Positions 41,461 to 49,691 of a DNA stretch of 64,000 bases are shown here, piece by piece. Position 1 is the first letter of the stretch. Each line of letters opens with the position of its first letter. The position numbers were made by a program, and so were the translations under genes. Source of the stretch: Corynebacterium marambiense (GTDB taxonomy: Bacteria; Actinomycetota; Actinomycetes; Mycobacteriales; Mycobacteriaceae). The notes under the pieces are model-generated. The model did not search any database. It saw only the letters and a program-made list of their open reading frames with translations, and was not told the DNA's origin. The DNA is taken from the NCBI RefSeq assembly GCF_016342275.1, contig NZ_JAEIOT010000005.1:372001-436000 (forward strand). The letters are read 5' to 3'.

Positions 41461-41499
41461 GAAGCCCCGCTTTCCGTGGTAATCGGAAAACGGGGCTTC
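41461..41499. terminator. Bidirectional terminator between ykvI and the lyase gene
   Basis: GAAGCCCCGCTTTCCG (41461-41476) pairs with CGGAAAACGGGGCTTC (41484-41499) with one mismatch. It lies 28 bp past the ykvI stop and 5 bp past the stop of the convergent lyase gene, so it can end both transcripts. Confidence 0.85.
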
Positions 41500-41504
41500 T
41501 AGTC

Positions 41505-43970
41505 TTACGAGGAGAAGAACGAGCTACTGCCGGTGCCACCCAGCCAGGAGCTCAGGCTCCCTGCGGATGACGGATCCTCGGGAGGCAGTGTTCCCTTCTT
41601 GCGAAGGACAACCTTGCGTGATGCGCCTTCGAGACCCGCGGTGTCCACGACGAGAGTGGTCACGTCAGGGGTCGCCGTCACGGTGACCCCCTCACCCGTG
41701 GATACCGGCCATTCTCCCGGTACCTTGATCGTCACCTGGGCCGCTTCCTGGGTCGGGTCCGCCGCGGTGACGGTAAGGTCGTCGCTGCCGTACTCGGCCA
41801 GTACGACGGCGGGCTGTGCGAACTCCCAAGTGGCGTAGGTGCCCGGCTTCCAGATCGCGAAGCCGGTGGCATCGCCGACCTGAACGACCTGGGCGTCGGC
41901 GTCGTTGCTTTCGATTTTCGCTGCGGCCGAGGGTCCGTTCAGAGCATCGGCGACCCGGCGGGTCTCCTCGGCGCTGGCCCTGGGTAACAGGATCCAGCCG
42001 CCCGATTTCTCGGACTCGCCGACGTGGTCGAACTGGATGGTGGCCCAGGTGCGGGTGACGGGTTCGTCGGCGCCCGGGTATCCGGTGCGGAACGGGTTGA
42101 CGTTCAACCAGGTGTTGGTGCGGTCGTTGATGCTCGCCCGCACCGTTCCCGGGGTGAGGAAGACGTAGCCGGCGACGCCCTCCAGGTGCGCCCATGTCGG
42201 ATCCTTGACCGTCGATTCTCCGGTGACCCGGTTGCCGTCGACGGTGAGCACCGCATTGCCGTTCTCACCCATGTTCCGGTGCTCGACGACAGTCAGCGCG
42301 GGGCTGTCCGGAGCCGTGACCCCGCCCACGAGCTCCACGACGGAATCCGGCGTTCCGAACCAGAGGCGCCGGGCCTCCAGACCGTTGAGATCGGGTCCGA
42401 TCAGGTGCATGCCGGCGAGGCTGAGGGGTCCGCTGGTCAGGCCACCGGTCCATTCATTCTGCGGGGTATCCGTGCCCCAGGAATCGCCGACGCTGCGCCG
42501 GAGCTCCTGGTGGTCGACCGTTGTTCCGGTCGGCGCGGAGTAGTCAACGGTGCACCAGAAACCGTCCTCATACTGGCCCATGTTTTCCGGGAGCATGAGG
42601 TAGCGCATACCGCTTCCGGTCCGTGAACCGAGTTCGTTCTCCTGGTTTCCGTACTCGTACCAGGAGATCCGCTTGGAGCACATCGACACCGCCACGGTCC
42701 AGTTTGCGCTGCGGTGGACGAGGCGGTCCATGGAGGGGAACATCTTGGGTTCTGACAAGGCCGGGGCCGCGGGGAAACTCTTTGCACGGTTCACGAGCGC
42801 GAGCTGCGACATGCTGCTCGTTTTGGTGAAGTCGTTGTAGGTGTTGCGGTGGAGCCAGCCCGAGCAGAGGCCGCGCCAGCGATCCGCGTACTCGGCAGGC
42901 GCCCGCTCCGCGAGACGGATGATAGAGGTGAGGATGGAGATCCCGTGCGAAGATCCGGGCTCAACCTTCCGGGATACAGATCGACCACGGACGCCGTCGA
43001 TGGCCTGCCCGTCCACGATGATTGGGATGTAGGCCTGGTCCACAAGGTAGTAGACGCGGTTCTTTCCGTCCTCGCTGATATCGAAGGAGGTTCCCGCGAC
43101 CAGATCGAACATGAGTGACAGACCGGAGATCAGGACGTTGCCGTACGCGCCGGTGTAGGGGATGTGGGTGTGCTGGATGAAGGAACCGTCTCGGTAGAAA
43201 CCATCGCCCGTCTTCACGTACTGCCAGGTCGCGGACAGGCCGTCCAGAGCATGACGGAGCCGTTCCTCGTCTTCGACTGCGATCGCGGCACACGCTACGG
43301 CGCGGCAGAGGTCCAGCCGGTTGGCACCGGTAGATATCTTACGGGCCGCGGCTCCCTTGTTGGCCTCCTGCTCGGTCGGGTCTGGAATGAAGTGGTTGAT
43401 TCCCGCCGCGGCCTTGGCGAGGGTCTCTGCGGGGAGTTTGTCGCCCAGGAGACACATGATGTCGCCGATGGCCCGGGCAGCCCCTGACTCCCAATCCCAC
43501 CAGTTGCCGTACTCGAACTGATCGGGGTTGTAGCGCAGTGTCAAGAAGCTGTCGAGAGCGCCGATCGCGGCGGACAGGACCTCGTCGCTTCCGAAGTGCT
43601 TCGAGCCGGGGATGGACCAGCCGTTGGCCAGGGCGAGGATGCTTCGGGCGGTGGAGGTGATGTCCGGGGACTTCTCGGCAGCCAGGTTCTTGCTTTTGAA
43701 TACGGTGGCCGAAGCTTCCGCGCCTGTGGCCAGGTCTTCCAGTGCCCGGTCGACTGAGCGGTCCAGCGATGCGAGGAGGGGAACGAACGCCGCGTCATCG
43801 GGTTTGAAGAGGTTCCTGGAGGTGATGATGTCGATCCAGCGTTGACGCAGTTCAGCGAAGAGGGGCTCGGGCATCTCCGCTGCTGCGGCTTCCCGGAATA
43901 CGCTTCCCATGGCTGCGATCACACCTGCCGCGGCTGATGCCTTGAGGAATGTTCGTCGGGTCAGATTCAT
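41505..43970 (-). CDS. Secreted polysaccharide lyase family 8 (hyaluronate/chondroitin lyase type), Tat substrate
   Basis: This 821-residue protein starts with a twin-arginine signal (MNLTRRTFLKASAAAGVIAA) ending near AAAAEM, so it is exported folded. The helical alpha/alpha toroid carries the PL8 catalytic set: Asn in STGANRLDLCRA, His and Tyr in QHTHIPYTGAYGNVL, Arg in VRGRSVSRK and Glu in NQENELGSRTGSG. C-terminal beta-sandwich domains follow. Substrates in the family are hyaluronan, chondroitin or xanthan; which applies here cannot be read. AAGGAG lies 6 nt before ATG 43970. The tail ends in a Ser/Gly-rich run with no sortase motif. Confidence 0.93.
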   Translation of the reverse strand: MNLTRRTFLKASAAAGVIAAMGSVFREAAAAEMPEPLFAELRQRWIDIITSRNLFKPDDAAFVPLLASLDRSVDRALEDLATGAEASATVFKSKNLAAEKSPDITSTARSILALANGWSIPGSKHFGSDEVLSAAIGALDSFLTLRYNPDQFEYGNWWDWESGAARAIGDIMCLLGDKLPAETLAKAAAGINHFIPDPTEQEANKGAAARKISTGANRLDLCRAVACAAIAVEDEERLRHALDGLSATWQYVKTGDGFYRDGSFIQHTHIPYTGAYGNVLISGLSLMFDLVAGTSFDISEDGKNRVYYLVDQAYIPIIVDGQAIDGVRGRSVSRKVEPGSSHGISILTSIIRLAERAPAEYADRWRGLCSGWLHRNTYNDFTKTSSMSQLALVNRAKSFPAAPALSEPKMFPSMDRLVHRSANWTVAVSMCSKRISWYEYGNQENELGSRTGSGMRYLMLPENMGQYEDGFWCTVDYSAPTGTTVDHQELRRSVGDSWGTDTPQNEWTGGLTSGPLSLAGMHLIGPDLNGLEARRLWFGTPDSVVELVGGVTAPDSPALTVVEHRNMGENGNAVLTVDGNRVTGESTVKDPTWAHLEGVAGYVFLTPGTVRASINDRTNTWLNVNPFRTGYPGADEPVTRTWATIQFDHVGESEKSGGWILLPRASAEETRRVADALNGPSAAAKIESNDADAQVVQVGDATGFAIWKPGTYATWEFAQPAVVLAEYGSDDLTVTAADPTQEAAQVTIKVPGEWPVSTGEGVTVTATPDVTTLVVDTAGLEGASRKVVLRKKGTLPPEDPSSAGSLSSWLGGTGSSSFFSS

Positions 43971-44365
43971 GGGTACTCCTTCATATTCGGGCGCCGTGTT
44001 ATGGCGCTGTTTTCGTCGTGCTACGGCACACCACGGACCGATTCCCGGGGTTTGCGGGTACCGGATGGGCGAAATTGGGGGCGGGCCCCTGTTTTCGACA
44101 GCATAACCTGTGAGATGGGGCGGCGAACAGTGTTCAATCCAAGATGGGTCACAGGCATTGACCGGATCTCGGATCTTCTCCTTGTTTGATATGGGTTTTA
44201 TCAGCGGAGGTACCCCGTGATACTGGGGAAACGCAGGGAATAAATGCCAGTTTTCTCCGTCCCGAGGATCGCCGTGTGGTGGAGCTGACACCCGTAGGTG
44301 CGTATGGTGGGTGCACGCCGGGGCTATACGTCGACAACCGACCGCACTGCGGGCAAACTGGGGAT
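43971..44365. other. Divergent intergenic region between lyase and aldo/keto reductase
   Basis: This 395 bp separates two outward-reading genes. It is less GC-rich than the surrounding genes. A TTGACC (44158-44163) faces right, but no -10 at normal spacing was found. The plus-strand frame is open through part of it in frame with the reductase, without coding bias. No regulator gene is adjacent. Confidence 0.4.
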
Positions 44366-45469
44366 ATGTCTTACAATCCGGACGCCCAACTCACCTATCA
44401 GCCCGCAGTGAACCGTTACCACAACGGTGTGCCTTACCGGACAGTCGGTCATTCCGGGCTGAAACTCCCGGTAGTCTCCCTCGGGATGTGGCACAACTTT
44501 GGCGATGACAAACCGCTCGAGACGCAGCGATCCATCATCCGGCGTGCCTTCGACCGTGGTGTCACTCACTTCGACTTGGCTAACAACTACGGTCCGCCGA
44601 ATGGGTCTGCCGAGGTCAACTTCGGTCGGATCCTCGACTCGGACTTCCGTGGCCTGCGGGACGAAATGATTATTTCGTCGAAGGCGGGCTGGGACATGTG
44701 GCCCGGCCCCTATGGTTTCGGTGGCTCACGGAAGTACCTGATGGCTTCACTCGACCAGTCTCTGGAGCGCATGGGCCTCGACTACGTCGATATCTTCTAC
44801 CACCACCGACCCGACCCGGAGACCCCGTTGGAGGAGACGATGTATGCCCTGCGCGACATCGTCTCCAGCGGCAAGGCACTGTACGTCGGGGTGTCCAGCT
44901 ACGGTCCGGAGCTTCTCACCGAGGCCGCCGAGATGATGGCAGAGGAAGGGTGCCCGCTGTTGATCAACCAGCCCAGCTACTCCATCGTGAACCGTTGGGT
45001 GGAGGAGCCCGGGGAGGACGGTGACACCCTGCTCCAGGCTGCCGCCGACAATGGGGTCGGGACCATCGCGTTCTCCCCGTTGGCACAGGGCCTGCTCACC
45101 GACCGCTACCTCAACGGTGTCCCGGAGGACTCCCGGGCGGCCGCACACAAGTCGCTGTCGAGTGACATGCTCAGTGACGAGAACATCGATATGATGCGGA
45201 GTCTGAACGACATTGCCCAGGAACGGGGGCAAACCCTGGCTCAGATGGCGGTGTCCTGGGTCCTGCGGGAGCAGGGACGGTACGGGGAGCAGACGGTCGT
45301 CTCTGCGCTCGTTGGGGCATCGTCGGTAACACAGCTTGACCAGAACATCGATGCCGCACAGAACCTCACGTTCACTGGCGCGGAGCTTAGCGCGATCGAT
45401 GAGATCGCGTCCGATGTAGGGATCAACATCTGGGCGCAGGCGACAAAATCTAAGACCCGGGAGAAGTGA
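44366..45469 (+). CDS. Aldo/keto reductase (YghZ/GAP-reductase-like)
   Basis: This 367-residue NADPH-dependent reductase has a TIM-barrel. The catalytic tetrad is visible: Asp and Tyr in FDLANNYGPP, Lys in IISSKAGWDMWPG and His in DIFYHHRPDPETP. The WDMWPGPYG segment and overall length resemble E. coli YghZ, an L-glyceraldehyde 3-phosphate reductase, and Kv-beta-like members. The frame is open upstream; ATG 44366 was chosen because the family sequence begins there, though the Shine-Dalgarno (TGGGG) is weak. A very strong terminator follows. Confidence 0.93.
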   Translation: MSYNPDAQLTYQPAVNRYHNGVPYRTVGHSGLKLPVVSLGMWHNFGDDKPLETQRSIIRRAFDRGVTHFDLANNYGPPNGSAEVNFGRILDSDFRGLRDEMIISSKAGWDMWPGPYGFGGSRKYLMASLDQSLERMGLDYVDIFYHHRPDPETPLEETMYALRDIVSSGKALYVGVSSYGPELLTEAAEMMAEEGCPLLINQPSYSIVNRWVEEPGEDGDTLLQAAADNGVGTIAFSPLAQGLLTDRYLNGVPEDSRAAAHKSLSSDMLSDENIDMMRSLNDIAQERGQTLAQMAVSWVLREQGRYGEQTVVSALVGASSVTQLDQNIDAAQNLTFTGAELSAIDEIASDVGINIWAQATKSKTREK

Positions 45470-45491
45470 TCCGGTCGCACGATACCGGACA

Positions 45492-45539
45492 CACCGACGG
45501 GCCCCGATCCGGTTTCTGCCGGATCGGGGCCCGTCGGTG
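45492..45539 (+). terminator. Aldo/keto reductase terminator, perfect 21-bp hairpin
   Basis: Bases 45492-45512 and 45519-45539 are exact reverse complements around TTTCTG. The hairpin also lies 27 bp beyond the 3' end of the convergent lysE gene and may end both. Confidence 0.85.
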
Positions 45540-45565
45540 ATTGCCTCCGTGGCGTGTGGGGAGCG

Positions 45566-46294
45566 TCAGTGGAGGAGTAGTCGGACGGCGATGGCAATCA
45601 TCACGATTCCGATGGCTATGTTGACGATGCGCGCCACATCTGGCCGGGAGAGTGGTCCGGAGAGTTTCTTCGCCCCATAGCCGATACTCGGCATCCATAT
45701 GGTCGACGCTGCCAGCGCTCCGGCAGCGAAGTACCAGCGTCCTACTTCGCCGTACTGGTTCGCGATTCCGCCGAGCATCACCACGATGTCGACATAGGTG
45801 GCGGGGTTGAGCCAGGTCATGGCCAGGGCCGCCAGAACTGGCTTGACCCATGTCCGCTCCGGTGCGGTCCGTATGACGCGGGCGGTGCGCTCAGCCACGG
45901 CGACCGAAGAACCGTCTCCGGTTCCGATCCCGGGGCCGGTTCCGTCAGTGTCCCCGGGAGGGAGGTCTGCGGGGACCTCGGGATCCATGCCATCCCGGGT
46001 GAAGGTGCCGCCGCCGGTACGTAAGGCGTCTCTGAACGATGTAAAGGCGAACCACAGAAGATAGACGAAACCGAGGTACTTCATCACGTCGAGAACCGCG
46101 GGTGCTTTATCAATGATGACGCCGACGCCTGCGGTGGAGCCGATGATGAGCATGCACTCGGATATCAGGCACACCGCGACGACCGCCCCGACGGCGGTCC
46201 GGCGAATCCCCTGGCGAAGGAGGAGCGTGTTCTGCGGTCCGATTGCGACGATGAGAGACAATCCCATGAGGAATCCGTGGAGTGCGATGTTCAT
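45566..46294 (-). CDS. lysE: LysE/ArgO family basic amino acid exporter
   Basis: This 242-residue exporter of lysine/arginine type has about six helices. The N-terminal helix motif GLSLIVAIGPQNTLLLRQG and the later TWLNPATYVDIVVMLGG are diagnostic. The central cytoplasmic loop (residues about 85-135) is long, acidic and glycine-rich (DGMDPEVPADLPPGDTDGTG), unlike compact E. coli ArgO but similar in layout to corynebacterial LysE. It is divergent from its regulator gene lysG across 70 bp of AT-rich DNA. Confidence 0.94.
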   Translation of the reverse strand: MNIALHGFLMGLSLIVAIGPQNTLLLRQGIRRTAVGAVVAVCLISECMLIIGSTAGVGVIIDKAPAVLDVMKYLGFVYLLWFAFTSFRDALRTGGGTFTRDGMDPEVPADLPPGDTDGTGPGIGTGDGSSVAVAERTARVIRTAPERTWVKPVLAALAMTWLNPATYVDIVVMLGGIANQYGEVGRWYFAAGALAASTIWMPSIGYGAKKLSGPLSRPDVARIVNIAIGIVMIAIAVRLLLH

Positions 46295-46364
46295 GCCACT
46301 GATGGTGTCACCACCCGACTGTTAAGAAAAGTTAAAGTTTTTGAATCTGCGTTAGAATTACTTC
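46295..46364. promoter_or_regulatory. lysE-lysG intergenic control region
   Basis: These 70 bp are AT-rich around GTTAAGAAAAGTTAAAGTTTTTG (46321-46343) and must hold both divergent promoters and the LysG operator. Only the lysG -10 (TAGAAT) is clear. Confidence 0.55.
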
Positions 46365-47243
46365 ATGAACCCGATTCACCTGGCTACACTCCTCGCCGTT
46401 CTTGATGAAGGGTCTTTCGAGGGCGCCGCGGATGTGCTTTCCCTAACGCCGTCGGCGGTCAGTCAGCGGATCAAGGCTCTCGAGTCCCAAGCAGGGCGGG
46501 TGCTGATCCGACGGACCAGCCCGACGTCCGCGACCGCAGCGGGGGAGGTACTGGCTCAAGCCGCCCGTCGGATGGCCCTCCTTCAGGCGGAGACCGACGC
46601 GCAGCTGCGGGGCCGGATCGCACGGGTTCCCCTCAGTGTCGCCATCAACGCCGATTCCCTCGCCACCTGGTTTACTCCTGTTTTTGCGGATGTGGCATCT
46701 TGGGATTCCGCCACTCTCCAGTTGCGTGTCGAGGACGAGGCTCACTCGTTGAAGCTGCTCCGCCGGGGAGACTGTCTCGGCGCGATTACCCGGGAGAGTT
46801 CCCCGGTCTCCGGATGTACGGTCAGTCCGCTCGGGGTCATGCGGTATCGTGCCGTCGCCAGCCCCTCCCTCCGGGACTCCTACACCGTTAATGGTCGACT
46901 CGATTGGGCTGCGATGCCCGCACTGCGCTACGGGCCGAATGACAAAATCCAGGATTCAGACTTGACAGGTCGGGTTGACCGGCCACCACGACACCGGCGC
47001 ATTTCCCAGATCCCTTCCTCCGAGGGCTTTGTCGAGGCGGCGAGATCCGGACTCGGGTGGGGTCTTGTCCCGGAGATTCAGTCGGCCCGGTTCCTCGACT
47101 CGGGGGAACTCGTGCTGCTCGATGAACGGGTGTCCATCGTTCCGCTCTATTGGCAGCACTGGCGTCTTGAGTCTCCGCTGCTGCAGAAGCTCACAGATTC
47201 GGTCATCGCGGCCGCGGAGGAGAGCCTCGAACCGGTGTCGTGA
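46365..47243 (+). CDS. lysG: LysR-type regulator LysG/ArgP
   Basis: This 292-residue LysR-family activator of lysE senses basic amino acids in related systems. The N-terminal HTH is NPIHLATLLAVLDEGSFEGA, then LSLTPSAVSQRIKALESQ. The C-terminal periplasmic-binding-like domain covers residues about 90-290. TAGAAT at 46353-46358 ends 6 nt before ATG 46365, so its mRNA is probably leaderless. The divergent arrangement with lysE matches the classic pair of C. glutamicum. Confidence 0.95.
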   Translation: MNPIHLATLLAVLDEGSFEGAADVLSLTPSAVSQRIKALESQAGRVLIRRTSPTSATAAGEVLAQAARRMALLQAETDAQLRGRIARVPLSVAINADSLATWFTPVFADVASWDSATLQLRVEDEAHSLKLLRRGDCLGAITRESSPVSGCTVSPLGVMRYRAVASPSLRDSYTVNGRLDWAAMPALRYGPNDKIQDSDLTGRVDRPPRHRRISQIPSSEGFVEAARSGLGWGLVPEIQSARFLDSGELVLLDERVSIVPLYWQHWRLESPLLQKLTDSVIAAAEESLEPVS

Positions 47244-47282
47244 CCTCACGGTTCGGTTTGCACAGTGCTACGGTAACCACTT

Positions 47283-48026
47283 GTGAACACCACTGGAGCC
47301 CGTCGACGCAGCTTCACTCTGGTCGCCGTCGTCACCGTCTTCCTGATCACGGGAGCGGTTATTTTGGTCTCTGTCCTGCGCGGTGTCGTGGAGGATCGCA
47401 CGGCTAGCGGTGATGATGTGACCGGAGCACCTGCGACCGACCGTTGGCCGGGTCCACAGATCTACAGTGACATGTTGGCTGAACTCGTAGTGCGGGACCG
47501 CGCGCCGTTGACGGGGTATGCCCGGGAGGCGTTCGGACAGCGGTGGAGTGATGATGTCGAGGTTGAACTCGGGCATAACGGCTGCGACACCCGCAATGAC
47601 ATTCTCGCCCGTGACCTCATCCGGGTTCAGTTCCGGCCGGGAACCCGGGACTGTGTCGTCGAGTCCGGACTCCTGAACGACTACTACACCGGTACCCAGG
47701 TAGACTTCGTCCGCGGATCCACCACTAGCGAAGCGGTCCAGGTCGATCACATCGTCGCGTTGGCGGATGCGTGGATGAAGGGCGCGCAGGACCTGGAACC
47801 GGAGCTGAGACGTGCTTTTGCGAACGACCCAGACAACCTCATGGCGGTCTCGGGGCCGGTGAACCAGGAGAAGGGGGCGGCGGATGCTGCGACGTGGTTA
47901 CCGCCGAACCCGGATTTCCGGTGCGAGTACGTGAAGCGCCAGATCACCATCAAACACCGCTACCACCTGTGGGTCACGGCTGCGGAACACGACGCCTTGA
48001 CGGCCCAGCTGGCCGCCTGCCGCTGA
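47283..48026 (+). CDS. Membrane-anchored/exported HNH nuclease (DUF1524/GmrSD C-terminal type)
   Basis: This 247-residue protein has one N-terminal hydrophobic segment (TLVAVVTVFLITGAVILVSVL), so the nuclease domain is outside the membrane. The HNH/beta-beta-alpha-metal core is clear: V-D155-H156-IVAL, then NDPDNLMAVSGPVNQEKG supplying the later Asn and His-equivalent residues, and DAATWLPPN. Two cysteine pairs (GCDTRND, RDCVVES, RCEYVKR, AACR) may form disulfides. It starts at GTG 47283; TACGGT (47269-47274) ends 8 nt upstream. Extracellular DNA degradation or nutrient scavenging is the likely role (inference). Confidence 0.88.
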   Translation: MNTTGARRRSFTLVAVVTVFLITGAVILVSVLRGVVEDRTASGDDVTGAPATDRWPGPQIYSDMLAELVVRDRAPLTGYAREAFGQRWSDDVEVELGHNGCDTRNDILARDLIRVQFRPGTRDCVVESGLLNDYYTGTQVDFVRGSTTSEAVQVDHIVALADAWMKGAQDLEPELRRAFANDPDNLMAVSGPVNQEKGAADAATWLPPNPDFRCEYVKRQITIKHRYHLWVTAAEHDALTAQLAACR

Positions 48027-48147
48027 ACCGCTCATCCTCCACCGGGACCATCCCGCAGGCTGGCGACGTAACGATTCCGAGTCAAAATGCCGACGCGCCC
48101 GGGATCGGTGCGGACAAAACACCTGCGGCTCACATACTGTGCAAGAT

Positions 48148-49077
48148 ATGAGCGACAATAATGATCCCCGTCCCGACCGGGCAGTACCCGAAGACTTCGA
48201 CGACAACGATATCCCCACCTACGCCCCCCTGGTCGATGCGGACCGCACGCCGGTGGCCGAGACGTCTCGTGATTCCGTGTACGATCGCGCCGGTCGTGCC
48301 GCCCCGCAGTCCGTCGGTGCTGGGACAGAGGAGTCCGCGACCGCAGTGTTCCCGGTAGCCGGACAGGCTCCGGAGCAGCGCTCGATGCAACCAGAACAGC
48401 GTTACGCCGACTCGGACTTCGCCACGGATCAGCCGACGACCACGATGCCTGCGATGACGGGTGCCGTGGCACCTGTGCAGCAGGTTCCGCCCCAATCCAT
48501 TCCCGTCGACTCCGGTTACCCCGAGGAACCGGTCGAAGAGGATACATCCGAAGCCAAGCGCGGCACGATGGACTTCGGGCTGTTCCTCATCCGGCTCTTC
48601 TTCGGAGCGGCGTTGATCCTCCACTCGGTGTCCGTGCTATTCCGGCTCGGCAATGGCGGCGGAATCTCGGGGCTCGAGGAGCAGTTCTCGGGCTATGAGC
48701 TCGCGGGTGTCCTTGCCATCGCGGTACCGGGTGTCGAGCTTGCCGCAGGTATCCTCCTGGTTCTCGGTCTGCTTACCCCGCTCGCGGCGGCGCTCGCCAC
48801 CGTGTCCACCGCGTTCCTTGCCCTCCACCAGATCAACATCTCCGGTACCCCGGTCAACCCTGTCCAGTGGGGCGACGGGGTTCGCTTCGCCCTCCTGATG
48901 ACCGTCGTCGCCGTCGGACTCCAGCTCACCGGACCGGGGCGTATCTCGCTGGACTTCAGCCGCAGCTGGGCGCGCCGCCCACTGTGGAGTTCCATCGTCT
49001 TCGCTCTGATCGGCATCGGCTGTGCGATCGGCCTCTGGTGGCTGGTCACCGGCGGCGCCTACCCGTTCACCAACTGA
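48148..49077 (+). CDS. DoxX family membrane protein with long acidic N-terminal tail
   Basis: This 309-residue protein has an N-terminal half (residues 1-135) that is disordered and rich in Asp, Glu, Pro and Thr (DNDIPTYAPLVDADRTPVAE; TDQPTTTMPAM). A four-helix DoxX-type domain follows (FGLFLIRLFFGAALILHSVS; GVELAAGILLVLGLLTPLAA). In mycobacteria, DoxX proteins take part in redox membrane complexes. TACTGT at 48135-48140 ends 7 nt before ATG 48148, which supports this start over GTG 48139. Confidence 0.85.
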   Translation: MSDNNDPRPDRAVPEDFDDNDIPTYAPLVDADRTPVAETSRDSVYDRAGRAAPQSVGAGTEESATAVFPVAGQAPEQRSMQPEQRYADSDFATDQPTTTMPAMTGAVAPVQQVPPQSIPVDSGYPEEPVEEDTSEAKRGTMDFGLFLIRLFFGAALILHSVSVLFRLGNGGGISGLEEQFSGYELAGVLAIAVPGVELAAGILLVLGLLTPLAAALATVSTAFLALHQINISGTPVNPVQWGDGVRFALLMTVVAVGLQLTGPGRISLDFSRSWARRPLWSSIVFALIGIGCAIGLWWLVTGGAYPFTN

Positions 49078-49089
49078 AAGTAGATCGCC

Positions 49090-49599
49090 TTGAACGCTTC
49101 CGGTACGGGGTCGATGCCCGGCCGAGAGTGGATGCGCGGTGTGAGTGTCCTCATCGGATCCCTCATCGGTGCGGTGACCGCCGCCGGGGCGCTCGCCGCT
49201 GCGTTCGTCGTCGGCGGCTCCATCGTGGAAGGGATCAGCCCCTACCTCGAGCAGCACCCTGAATTGTGGGACCTGCCCGGAATCCTGATCTACGGGTTGC
49301 CGGGTCTCGTCATCGTCACGGTGATCGTGGTCCTCGTGTTCCGTGGCCGGAAGGATCCGGGTCTCGGCGCCGCAGTGGGTGGCGCCATCGGATACTGCTC
49401 GGTATGGGCCCTTGAGGCGGCCACGACCGACGTCACGGGGCTATGGATCGTGGGCTTCGTCCTGCTGGTTCCGGGTGTCACCGTTGGGCTCATCCTTGTC
49501 TGGTTAGTGGCTCAGGGGATCTACCAGATGCGCTCGGGAGCGGAGGAGGGTGTTCCGGAGTACGGTCTCAGCGCGTCCGACCTCCGTCCGGCCAGGTGA
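49090..49599 (+). CDS. Hypothetical four-helix membrane protein
   Basis: This 169-residue protein has about four hydrophobic segments (VLIGSLIGAVTAAGALAAAF; LIYGLPGLVIVTVIVVLVF; AVGGAIGYCSVWALE; IVGFVLLVPGVTVGLILVWL) and a hydrophilic C-terminus. It follows the DoxX gene by 12 bp and is probably co-transcribed. The start is uncertain: TTG 49090, ATG 49114 and ATG 49132 are possible, none with a strong Shine-Dalgarno. No family is recognised. Confidence 0.65.
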   Translation: MNASGTGSMPGREWMRGVSVLIGSLIGAVTAAGALAAAFVVGGSIVEGISPYLEQHPELWDLPGILIYGLPGLVIVTVIVVLVFRGRKDPGLGAAVGGAIGYCSVWALEAATTDVTGLWIVGFVLLVPGVTVGLILVWLVAQGIYQMRSGAEEGVPEYGLSASDLRPAR

Positions 49600-49636
49600 T
49601 GATCCGTCCTGATCCCGATGGCTGCTGCTCGAAAAT

Positions 49637-49672
49637 AGAAGGTGGGCCATCCGCAAGGATGGCCCACCTTCT
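49637..49672. terminator. Convergent terminator with GCAA tetraloop
   Basis: AGAAGGTGGGCCATCC (49637-49652) pairs exactly with 49657-49672 around GCAA. It sits between the convergent membrane-protein gene and ilvD and can stop both. Confidence 0.85.
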
Positions 49673-49691
49673 CGTTCATGGGGGACAAGGA

